A DNA stretch of 64,000 bases, taken from contig NZ_JBKBEU010000004.1 of NCBI RefSeq assembly GCF_047372505.1, positions 4,226 to 68,225 of the forward strand, in the 5' to 3' direction. Shown here piece after piece: positions 9,264-17,002 of the stretch (position 1 is the stretch's first letter; each line of letters opens with the position of its first letter). The notes under the pieces were generated by a model that worked only from the letters and a program-made list of their open reading frames with translations, ran no database searches and was not told the origin of the DNA. This DNA is from Phaeobacter cretensis. Its GTDB lineage: Bacteria > Pseudomonadota > Alphaproteobacteria > Rhodobacterales > Rhodobacteraceae. The translations under genes were made by a program, and so were the position numbers.

Positions 9264-10211
9264 ATGATGCGTTTTCCACCCATATTGATTTTGGGCGCCT
9301 CCGGGCGGATCGGCGGACTTTTGCGGATGTGCTGGGATGGGGCAGGTCAGGATTTGCGCTGGCAATGCCGCCGCGTACAGGGGGCTGACCGGACAGATCA
9401 GCCCGGTCAGGGCTGGCATGTGTTTGATCCGCTTGCAGATCCCGCAGCCCTGCAACAGGTGGCGCGCGGGGCTGCGGCCACGCTTTGTCTGGCGGGGCCG
9501 GTGCCGGGTGGTGGTGCGGGCCGCGATCTGAGCGCAGGTCAGTTTGCACAGCATAAAGATCTGGCGCTTGCTGTATTGGATGCCGCCGCACGGGCCCGCG
9601 ATGATGGCCCAGCCGCGCTGCCGGGGAGGGTGTTATTAGCCTCTTCCGCTGCGGTCTATGGCGTAACGCCTGGCCCCTTGCACGAAGACACACCGCTGGC
9701 ACCGGTTGCGCCCTATGGTGTGGCCAAGGCTGAGATGGAGCAGGCCGCCACCACCCGGGCAACAGAGCTGGGGCTGGAGGTCACGCTGCTCAGGATCGGC
9801 AATATTGCCGGGCTGGATGCCATCCTTGGTGGCTGGCGGCCGGGGTTCAGTCTGGATGAATGGGCTGATGGGCGCACGCCCCGGCGCAGTTATATCGGCC
9901 CGCGAACCCTTGCAGATGTTCTGGCGACATTGGTCTGCACCGCAGATCTGCCGCAGGTTCTGAACATCGCCCAGCCCGGTCTGGTGAGCATGGGCGGGCT
10001 GTTGCAGGCGGCAGCGCTGGATTTTGGGCGCAGGCCCGCACCGGATCACGCTATTGCCGAGGTGCAGCTTGACGTGGCACGGCTGATCGGGCTTTTGGCG
10101 GCACAGCCTTCGCCCGCAGCCGGCCTGCCACTTAGTCTGCCTCTCGCAACATCTGCGGATCTGGTGAATGAGGCACGGCAACTGGACCTGCTGCCCAACT
10201 CTCGATCCTGA
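9264..10211 (+). CDS. NAD-dependent epimerase/dehydratase family protein
   Basis: The 315-residue protein starts MMRFPPILILGASGRIGGLL, an atypical but clear Rossmann loop. It continues with LLASSAAVYG and PYGVAKAEME, which correspond to the SS(A)xYG and YxxxK parts of extended SDR enzymes. The likely substrate is a nucleotide sugar; the specificity cannot be read from sequence. The ATG at 9264 (or 9267) follows CAGGGGG; the longer open frame from 9177 would overlap the promoter region of the divergent export gene. It is cotranscribed with the sugar transferase 15 bases downstream. Confidence 0.82.
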   Translation: MMRFPPILILGASGRIGGLLRMCWDGAGQDLRWQCRRVQGADRTDQPGQGWHVFDPLADPAALQQVARGAAATLCLAGPVPGGGAGRDLSAGQFAQHKDLALAVLDAAARARDDGPAALPGRVLLASSAAVYGVTPGPLHEDTPLAPVAPYGVAKAEMEQAATTRATELGLEVTLLRIGNIAGLDAILGGWRPGFSLDEWADGRTPRRSYIGPRTLADVLATLVCTADLPQVLNIAQPGLVSMGGLLQAAALDFGRRPAPDHAIAEVQLDVARLIGLLAAQPSPAAGLPLSLPLATSADLVNEARQLDLLPNSRS

Positions 10212-10226
10212 TAAGGACCACCGCAT

Positions 10227-10838
10227 ATGACCTGGCGCAAACGCCTCTTTGATCTCTTTTTTGCCGGCCTGCTGGTGGTCGTGCTGGGCCCGGTGCTGCT
10301 GGGGCTGATGCTGTGGCTGCTGGTAAAGGAAGGCCGACCGCTGTTTTATGTGGCCGAGCGGATGAAAGGCGTCGACCAGCCTTTTGCGTTATGGAAGCTG
10401 CGCACCATGAAGGTGGTGGACAGCGACACCGGCGTGTCCGGCGGCGATAAATCGGCCCGGATTACCAGAACCGGGGCCTGGCTGCGTGCCAAACGGCTGG
10501 ATGAGTTTCCACAGCTGTGGAACATCCTGCGAGGAGATCTCTCCTTTGTCGGGCCGCGCCCGCCGCTGCGCCAATATGTCGAGGCCAATCCCGAGTTATA
10601 CGCCCGTGTGCTGAAATCACGCCCCGGGGTTACTGGCCTTGCCTCCATCACCTATCACAAGCATGAGGCCGCTTTGCTGACGCGCTGCACCACTGCAGAG
10701 GAGACTGATCAGGTTTATTCCCGCCTCTGTGTGCCGATGAAGGCGCGGCTTGATCTGATTTATCAGCGTCATCAAAGCATGTGCTACGATTTCGATTTGG
10801 TGTTTCAAACCATCGGCAATCTGTTCCGGCGCGGATGA
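10227..10838 (+). CDS. initiating sugar-phosphate transferase (PglC/WcaJ-type)
   Basis: The 203-residue product matches the small monotopic phosphoglycosyl transferase family. It has one N-terminal membrane helix (KRLFDLFFAGLLVVVLGPVLL), an amphipathic KLRTMK segment, the catalytic Asp-Glu in RLDEFPQLWNILRGDLSFVGPRPP, and SRPGVTGLAS. It transfers a sugar-1-phosphate to undecaprenyl phosphate and so starts repeat-unit assembly at the inner face of the cytoplasmic membrane. It sits between nucleotide-sugar enzymes, as usual in exopolysaccharide loci. Confidence 0.93.
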   Translation: MTWRKRLFDLFFAGLLVVVLGPVLLGLMLWLLVKEGRPLFYVAERMKGVDQPFALWKLRTMKVVDSDTGVSGGDKSARITRTGAWLRAKRLDEFPQLWNILRGDLSFVGPRPPLRQYVEANPELYARVLKSRPGVTGLASITYHKHEAALLTRCTTAEETDQVYSRLCVPMKARLDLIYQRHQSMCYDFDLVFQTIGNLFRRG

Positions 10839-11306
10839 GAACAAGGCATAGGGTAGGGGATTCGGCGATTCGCGCGCCTCTGACAGGTGGTTTTGTGCCA
10901 AGGCTCCCGCGCTGGAGGTTATGAACAGCAACGGGATCTCTCCGAGATGGGCACCAAGGCGGCAAAAGCAGGCAAATCACCGGTAAACGGCGCTTTTTTG
11001 CCACCACCGGTTTTGTATTAACCCTCAAATGAGTCTAGAGTAGCCAGTGAGTGACCTCCGGCAGATGCCGGGGTTCAGCCTTTGGAAAATTGCCTTTGCG
11101 ACACAGCTTGGGCGAGACATAGAGACACACAGCCTGCCGTCAGAGAGACCTTCCGCATGAGGGTCTGGGGTCCTGATGGAGGTGATTGATAAAAACGTAT
11201 TTGAAACGATGGCGCATCCAGGGGGATTTCGGCGCGCTGTCGCGACATATCAAATGGCCGCCACAAAAAGACGGCCACCGGGGACTGGAAGTGGGGACGG
11301 CCAGGA
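10839..11306. other. 468-bp intergenic region without a credible gene
   Basis: Short open frames here show no recognisable protein or Shine-Dalgarno site. A loose hairpin (GGCAAAAGC near 10962 with GCTTTTTTGCC near 10990) may end the transcript from 10838, and a GGCCG/CGGCC stem with an A-rich loop lies near 11255-11276. The promoter of the dehydratase gene at 11307 presumably lies here, but I cannot fix its -35 and -10 elements. Confidence 0.4.
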
Positions 11307-13181
11307 ATGTTCAATTTGATCAGTGCGCTGTCACGCAAACAGAAATCCTATATTTTTCTCACCATAGATCTCGGGCTGATCCCGCTGGCGCTGTTCCTGA
11401 CCTTTCTGGTGCAGCCGCTTCCGGGTTCTGCGCTGGCCACCTTGGCAGCCATGCTGCCGGTGCTGCCTTATGTGCTGGCGCTGGCGGCCGGGGTCGCCTT
11501 GTGGCTGGGTCTGCCCAAGGTGCAGCTCAATGCCTATGAACGCCACGCCGTCGGGTTGACAGCTCTGCTGGCCTCGATCACCGCCGGGGCCACGGCGGGG
11601 CTTACGCTGCTGTTTGGCCCCGATCTGCCTCCCGGCACCCATGTGGTGTTTGCCACCACCTATTTTCTTTGCCTGCTGGCGGCACGTGCGGTTCTGTATC
11701 AGATCGTCGTGGCTATTTATCGTCGTGCCCAGCCGCGCTGCCGGGTGCTGATCTACGGTGCCGGCACCACCGGTGCCCAGCTGGCCCAGGCGCTGAAGGC
11801 TCATGACGGCATCGATCCCGTCGCTTTTGTCGATGACAATACCTCATTGCAGGGGGTGACACTGGTCGGATTGCCGGTGTTCCCGCCCGCCCGCATTGCT
11901 GAGATCGCGGAGGCCCGCCAAATCAAGCGGGTGCTGTTGGCGATGCCCTCACAAAGTCAGCCGAAACAGGCTCAGATCATTCAACGCCTGCAGCGGATGC
12001 AGCTGGAGGTGCAGGCGCTGCCCTCCTTTGCCCAGCTGATTGGCGAAGAGGCGCTGGTGGACAAGCTGACGCCAGTGGCACCGCAGAATTTCCTCGGGCG
12101 CGCCACCCACGATGTACCCCTGCAGGAGGCCAGCGAGTCCTATCAGGATCGGGTGGTGCTGGTGTCTGGCGCCGGCGGTTCTATTGGCTCCGAACTCTGC
12201 CGACAGGTCCTGGCCTGCCGCCCGCGCAAGCTGGTGCTTTATGAGCTGTCGGAACTGGCGCTCTATACGATCCATCAGGAATTGGAGCAGCAGGTTGAAG
12301 GCACCGGGATTACCCTGGTTCCTGTGCTGGGATCGGTCACCGACCCGCGTCAGGTGCGCATGGTCCTGGCCCATCACGATGTACAGGTGGTGCTGCATGC
12401 GGCCGCTTACAAACATGTGCCGCTGGTCGAATCCAACCCGTTGCCAGGTCTTGCCAACAACGTCTTTGGCACCCAGACTCTGGCCCGCGCTGCTGCATTA
12501 AGCGGGGTGGAACGGTTTATCCTGATTTCTTCGGACAAGGCTGTGCGTCCGACCAATGTAATGGGCGCTTCCAAGCGGATGGCGGAGCTGGTGCTGCAGG
12601 ATCTGGCCACCCGCAACCCCGGCACCGTCTTCACCATGGTGCGGTTTGGCAACGTGCTGGGATCGTCGGGATCGGTGGTGCCATTGTTTCAGGAACAGAT
12701 CAGCCGTGGCGGTCCGGTCACCGTTACAGATCCGCGCGTCAAACGCTATTTCATGACCATCCGCGAGGCGGTGCAGCTGGTGCTTCAGGCCGGCGCCGAA
12801 GCTCTGGGTGGCGAGGTCTTTGTGCTGGATATGGGCGAGCCGATATCGATCCTGCAACTGGCGCGTCAGGTCATTGAAAGCGCCGGGTATTCAGTGCGCG
12901 ATGATGATTGCCCGGATGGCGATATTACCATTGAAATCATTGGGTTACGCCCCGGTGAAAAGATGCAGGAAGAGCTGACACTCAGCTCGGATCTGATCAC
13001 AACACGCCACCAGAAAATCTTCTGTGCCCGTGAGGCGGTCCTGTCGGAGATCGAGGTGGCGACCCTGATCCGGGGCCTGCGTCAAGCGGTGGCTGCCGGC
13101 GACGAAGGAGTTGCCCGCGCGCTGATCACACGCTGGGTCGAGGGCTATCGCGCCCCGGAACAGGATCGTAAAACCTCCTGA
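11307..13181 (+). CDS. membrane nucleotide-sugar 4,6-dehydratase (FlaA1/CapD/WbpM family)
   Basis: The 624-residue protein begins with four membrane segments (roughly residues 14-135), followed by a CoA-binding-like Rossmann domain (RVLIYGAGTTGAQLAQAL) and a second catalytic Rossmann domain (VVLVSGAGGSIGSELCRQVL). The active-site region reads SSDKAVRPTNVMGASKRMAE, with Met in place of the usual Tyr, as in the large WbpM/PglF-type dehydratases. These make UDP-4-keto-6-deoxy-HexNAc for rare amino sugars at the membrane. The chosen ATG at 11307 follows GGGACGGCCAGGA. It is likely a single transcription unit in this polysaccharide region. Confidence 0.93.
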   Translation: MFNLISALSRKQKSYIFLTIDLGLIPLALFLTFLVQPLPGSALATLAAMLPVLPYVLALAAGVALWLGLPKVQLNAYERHAVGLTALLASITAGATAGLTLLFGPDLPPGTHVVFATTYFLCLLAARAVLYQIVVAIYRRAQPRCRVLIYGAGTTGAQLAQALKAHDGIDPVAFVDDNTSLQGVTLVGLPVFPPARIAEIAEARQIKRVLLAMPSQSQPKQAQIIQRLQRMQLEVQALPSFAQLIGEEALVDKLTPVAPQNFLGRATHDVPLQEASESYQDRVVLVSGAGGSIGSELCRQVLACRPRKLVLYELSELALYTIHQELEQQVEGTGITLVPVLGSVTDPRQVRMVLAHHDVQVVLHAAAYKHVPLVESNPLPGLANNVFGTQTLARAAALSGVERFILISSDKAVRPTNVMGASKRMAELVLQDLATRNPGTVFTMVRFGNVLGSSGSVVPLFQEQISRGGPVTVTDPRVKRYFMTIREAVQLVLQAGAEALGGEVFVLDMGEPISILQLARQVIESAGYSVRDDDCPDGDITIEIIGLRPGEKMQEELTLSSDLITTRHQKIFCAREAVLSEIEVATLIRGLRQAVAAGDEGVARALITRWVEGYRAPEQDRKTS

Positions 13182-13418
13182 CTCTTTACCTTCGGGGCAC
13201 TCTTGTCACATGACCTGCGGCGGCTCCTGCCGGGCGGTACTATAGTTTGCGGGCCACAGACAAATTATGTGCGGCAGGCAACCCGGTCATATCGTTGATC
13301 CAACTGCGACTTTTGTGGTCTAACCGGGCCAACAGCCCCGCCCGGGGGCGCAGGTCGGTGGATTGGCTTTCCGATTCCCAACCAAATACCCCGACCAGAT
13401 AACAAGGCAGCCGACCCC

Positions 13419-15635
13419 GTGATCTCCGCCCTTCGATCTCTCCGCGCTTCGGTGCTTTTGCCCTCGGCCTGTGTGGCTCTGCTTGGCCTCGGGGCGGTAA
13501 CCGCCCTGGCCCAGAGCGCGCTTTCAACACCAAAACCGGAAGCTCCCCGTTTCAAACCACTGCCGCCGCCCAGCCTGAACTTTTATGGCTCGCCCGGACT
13601 GTTGGATATGCCAAGCGCTGAGATGCTGCCGGACGGCCAGTTTGCCACCACCTATTCCTGGTTTGGCGGTCAGGCCCGGTACAATCTGACCTTTCAGGCC
13701 ACCCCCTGGCTCAGCGCCTCGTTCCGCTACAATGGGATCCAGACCAATGGGGCCCAGATTGCCGGTTTCAGCACCTATTATGACCGCGGTTTTGATGTGC
13801 GGATGCGGCTCCTGCGCGAAGGACGTTACCGTCCGGCCATCACCGTCGGTCTGCAGGATTTTGCCGGCACCGGCATTTATGCCGGGGAATATATCGTTGC
13901 CACCAAGAATTTTGACACCCCGGCGCTTAGTCATCGCAGCGGCGCGGGCCGACTGAAGCTGACCGCGGGTCTGGGCTGGGGGCGTCTTGGGTCCAACGGG
14001 TCCATTGGCAGCATCTCCGGCACCCGCCCTGGATTTGTGGCCGGCAATACCGGTGGAGAGTTGTCATACGATCAATGGTTCCGCGGCGATGTGGCGCCTT
14101 TTGCCGGTATCGAGTGGCTGCCCAATGATCGCTGGGGCTTCAAGGCAGAATATTCCTCGGATGCCTATACGCTGGAGACCGGCGCGCCCAATGTGTTTGA
14201 GCGCAAATCCTCGTTCAATTTCGGCGCTGAATATCAGGCCAAACCGGGCCTGCGGCTGGGGGCCTATTATCTTTATGGTTCAGAACTCGGCGTGACCGCG
14301 CAGATCCAGCTCAACCCGAAACAGCCCACCCAACCGCTGCGGGTCAGCGCGCCGGTTCCGGTGGTGCCGCGCAGCGATTGGGCCACCGAAGAGGCGCATT
14401 GGAGCCGTGACTGGGCCGAGAGCCGCAAAGCCAAAACGACCCTGCGCGATGCGCTGGCAGAGGCACTGCAACAGGATGGTCTGATCCTGGAGGCGCTGAC
14501 CCTGCCAACAGGCGGCATCGAGGCCGAACTGCGCTATCGCAACCCGCGCTACCGGTCTCAGACACTGGCCATTGGTCGTACGGCCCGCGCCATGGCGCGG
14601 CTGCTGCCGCCTTCGGTTGAGACCTTCCGCATTGTGCCGATGCGCGGTGGTCTGGCGCTGTCACAGGTGGTGATCCGGCGCAGTGATCTGGAGGCGCTGG
14701 AACACAGCCCCGACGCCACCGAAGCGCTCTGGGCCGTAACCGGCCTACAGGAAGCCGGACCACTGGCAGAGGAGGCGCTGACGTCGCAGGATCTCTACCC
14801 GGCATTTTCCACCTCCATCAGCCCCTATACCGCGCCGTCCTATTTCGACCCTGAGCTGCCGTTCCGGCTGGATGTGGGCGTTGATTTTAAGGCCGCCTAT
14901 GTGCCCGCCCCCGGCTGGCGCATCGCGGGCGCCATTCGTCAACGGGTCTGGGGCAATGTGGAGGGGGGCCGTGCCTCCAATTCTGTGCTGCCACATGTGC
15001 GCACCGATCAGAATGAATATGCCAGGTTCGGCACCACATTGGAAAACCTCTATGTCTCGCGCCAATGGCAGATGGGGCGGGATCTTTATGCCCGCAGCAC
15101 CGTTGGTCTCTTTGAAAGCATGTATGGCGGGGTTTCGGGCGAAGTGCTGTGGAAACCGGTCTCCAGCCGCCTGGCGCTGGGGATCGAGGGCAATTACGTA
15201 GTGCAGCGCGATTTTGATCAGCGTCTGTCTTTCCGGGATTACAAAACCTTCACCGGCCATGCCTCTGCCTATTACCAGATGGACAAGGGCTATCACCTGC
15301 AGGTGGATGCCGGGCGCTATCTGGCGGGCGATTATGGCGCCACCTTTGCGCTGGACCGTGAATTTGCCAATGGCTGGCGGGTCGGCGGTTTCTTCACACT
15401 CACCGATGTCTCTTCCGAGGATTTTGGCGAAGGCTCCTTTGACAAAGGGTTCCGTTTCAGCATTCCGCTGGACTGGCTTCTGGGTAAACCCAGCCGCAAT
15501 ACATTTAGCATGGTGGTGCGCCCGACCCAGCGGGACGGCGGCCAGAGGGTTCATGTCCCGGGTCGGCTTTATGGGCAAATCCGCGAGGCCCATCGCGCAC
15601 AGCTGACCCAACAGCGGGCAAGGATCTGGGAATGA
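13419..15635 (+). CDS. yjbH: YjbH-like outer-membrane exopolysaccharide protein
   Basis: The 738-residue protein has a Sec signal peptide ending ALA-QS near residue 32 from the GTG start. Mature YjbH-family features follow, including LNFYGSPGLLDMPSAEMLPDGQFATTYSWF at the start of a large beta-barrel, then many alternating strands to the C terminus. In enterobacteria YjbEFGH (and the related Gfc/Ymc group) promotes production or secretion of exopolysaccharide; the mechanism is not settled. It overlaps yjbF by ATGA. The GTG start is accepted because it gives a complete signal peptide. Confidence 0.9.
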   Translation: MISALRSLRASVLLPSACVALLGLGAVTALAQSALSTPKPEAPRFKPLPPPSLNFYGSPGLLDMPSAEMLPDGQFATTYSWFGGQARYNLTFQATPWLSASFRYNGIQTNGAQIAGFSTYYDRGFDVRMRLLREGRYRPAITVGLQDFAGTGIYAGEYIVATKNFDTPALSHRSGAGRLKLTAGLGWGRLGSNGSIGSISGTRPGFVAGNTGGELSYDQWFRGDVAPFAGIEWLPNDRWGFKAEYSSDAYTLETGAPNVFERKSSFNFGAEYQAKPGLRLGAYYLYGSELGVTAQIQLNPKQPTQPLRVSAPVPVVPRSDWATEEAHWSRDWAESRKAKTTLRDALAEALQQDGLILEALTLPTGGIEAELRYRNPRYRSQTLAIGRTARAMARLLPPSVETFRIVPMRGGLALSQVVIRRSDLEALEHSPDATEALWAVTGLQEAGPLAEEALTSQDLYPAFSTSISPYTAPSYFDPELPFRLDVGVDFKAAYVPAPGWRIAGAIRQRVWGNVEGGRASNSVLPHVRTDQNEYARFGTTLENLYVSRQWQMGRDLYARSTVGLFESMYGGVSGEVLWKPVSSRLALGIEGNYVVQRDFDQRLSFRDYKTFTGHASAYYQMDKGYHLQVDAGRYLAGDYGATFALDREFANGWRVGGFFTLTDVSSEDFGEGSFDKGFRFSIPLDWLLGKPSRNTFSMVVRPTQRDGGQRVHVPGRLYGQIREAHRAQLTQQRARIWE

Positions 15636-16384
15636 AGATGGCGCTCCTAAACACACCTGTGGCTGGTCCTATCCAAGGGCGTTTGGCCCCGGCATTTGGC
15701 CTGCTGGGCCTGCTGGTGTTGACCGCCTGTAGCCGGGGCCCGGAACAACCACCCTTGCAGGTGGAACTGCTGCGCAACCTGTCGGAGCGGGTCGGGGCCC
15801 GGCTTTCTGGCGGCAATGCGGATCAACCTGCAAGGCCCCCGCTGACACGGGCGGCTCTGGATGAGATCAAGGCCCCTTATATCGAAGTCACCATCGAGAA
15901 AAACGATGTCTTTGCCTATCTGTCGCGCCAACAGCTGCGCCACGATGACAGCCCCGGCACGGTGGCGGTCTGGCGTACCGAGGACAATATCAGCCTGACC
16001 CTGCGCGACGGTGTTCTGGTGGCCAGCCGGAACCTTGGGAATGATATTCTGTCCAGCTCAGCTCTGGTCGATGGCGGCGCAGATGGGCCTTCGCACAGCG
16101 GCGCACGGCGCTATCATATCCGCGGGCTCGACAATGGGGCCTGGCAGCTCGACATGCTTTGTACGCGGCGCGATCTGGGTCCTGATCCGATCATCATTGT
16201 GGAACGGCGCTATCCCACCCGTCATATTGAGGAACGTTGCCAACCCAGCCAGCCAGGACGTGGCGGCGAGATCGTCAATGACTACTGGGTAGATTCGCCC
16301 AGCGGCCGGGTCTGGCTCTCACGGCAATGGGCTGGCCCCAATGTGGGGTATCTGCGTATCCGCCAGCTGACGACAGGCGGTTGA
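15632..16384 (+). CDS. yjbF: YjbF-like outer-membrane lipoprotein
   Basis: The 250-residue protein carries a lipoprotein signal with lipobox LTAC (Cys at about residue 33) and the YjbF/GfcB-type body, including ITVAVWRTEDNISLTLRDGVLVASRNLGNDI-like text around 15960-16040 and a YPTRHIEERCQ segment. It would sit in the periplasm attached to the outer membrane and work with YjbH. It is translationally coupled to yjbH (ATGA); an alternative ATG at 15638 is possible. A YjbG/GfcC homologue is not visible next to it. Confidence 0.85.
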   Translation: MKMALLNTPVAGPIQGRLAPAFGLLGLLVLTACSRGPEQPPLQVELLRNLSERVGARLSGGNADQPARPPLTRAALDEIKAPYIEVTIEKNDVFAYLSRQQLRHDDSPGTVAVWRTEDNISLTLRDGVLVASRNLGNDILSSSALVDGGADGPSHSGARRYHIRGLDNGAWQLDMLCTRRDLGPDPIIIVERRYPTRHIEERCQPSQPGRGGEIVNDYWVDSPSGRVWLSRQWAGPNVGYLRIRQLTTGG

Positions 16385-16468
16385 TCTAGCGCTGAAAAGA
16401 GTGAAAAACAGGCGATTTCGACCCCTGTTGGCCAAAATGAGCGATATCTCGGCAACGCCGGAAAAAAA

Positions 16469-16485
16469 ATCCCAACCGTTGGGAT
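16469..16485. promoter_or_regulatory. 17-bp perfect dyad ATCCCAACcGTTGGGAT preceded by A8
   Basis: The dyad has 8-bp arms around one base and lies 84 bp after yjbF and 81 bp before the small secreted-protein gene. On the minus strand it would be a stem followed by eight T, so it could be a minus-strand terminator; its location equally suits an operator or a leader hairpin of the downstream gene. Confidence 0.5.
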
Positions 16486-16565
16486 ATTGCTGTTAAAAGC
16501 TCCGTTGAAATCATGAGGTAACTCACTTACTCTTGGCTCAACGGTCTCCAAAGGAGTTTTGGATT

Positions 16566-16772
16566 ATGAACAAGTTCTTCGCAGCATTCGCTCTGGCCAC
16601 CCTGGCCGCAACCACAACTGTCTCCGCTCAGGAAGACGGCACACCGGCTCTGTTCAGCGGCACCGGTCTGGAGCAAGGCACTCTGATCGCAGGCGGCGTC
16701 GCTGGTGCGGTTATTCTGGGTGTGATCCTGAACGACGACGACGAAAGCAGCACCACAACCACAACCAACTGA
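16566..16772 (+). CDS. small secreted YjbE/GfcA-like protein
   Basis: This 68-residue protein begins MNKFFAAFALATLAATTTVSA, a clean Sec signal peptide with a likely cut after VSA. It continues with a glycine-rich hydrophobic segment (LIAGGVAGAVILGVIL) and ends NDDDESSTTTTTN. The layout of signal peptide, short hydrophobic core and Thr-rich tail resembles YjbE/GfcA, the small first protein of the yjbEFGH group in enterobacteria, and its position beside yjbH-yjbF fits. An ideal AAAGGAG lies 10 bases before the ATG. A strong terminator follows. Sequence-level homology cannot be proven by eye. Confidence 0.72.
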   Translation: MNKFFAAFALATLAATTTVSAQEDGTPALFSGTGLEQGTLIAGGVAGAVILGVILNDDDESSTTTTTN

Positions 16773-16884
16773 TCGCTTGCGATCTAATGGGGTGGCAAGA
16801 TCTGTATCTGCCCGGCGCGCCTGAGCCGAGGCAGATACTAGATTCAAGCTGACATCGTCTTATGAATGATCATCTACGGATGAG

Positions 16885-16911
16885 AAAAGCGGGCCAATGG
16901 CCCGCTTTTTG
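16885..16911 (+). terminator. strong bidirectional terminator
   Basis: AAAAGCGGGCC pairs with GGCCCGCTTTTT around a 3-base loop. The flanking T runs on both strands suit the end of the small secreted-protein gene on the plus strand and of the NRPS gene (stop at 17003) on the minus strand. Confidence 0.9.
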
Positions 16912-17002
16912 CGTTTTGACATTTAGCTGACCCCACGCAGGAACGCGCGGGTGCGCGGGCCTTCCCGGATCAGCCGTGGATCGTTCCGTCTGTCCCGGCT
17001 GT

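Noticed and set aside
9169..9762. N-terminal extension of the Wza-like open frame
   Set aside because: It lies opposite the epimerase gene, and the lipoprotein signal sequence starts at 9168.
14745..15656. Long minus-strand open frame within yjbH
   Set aside because: It is antisense to a beta-barrel protein with a signal peptide and has no family features.
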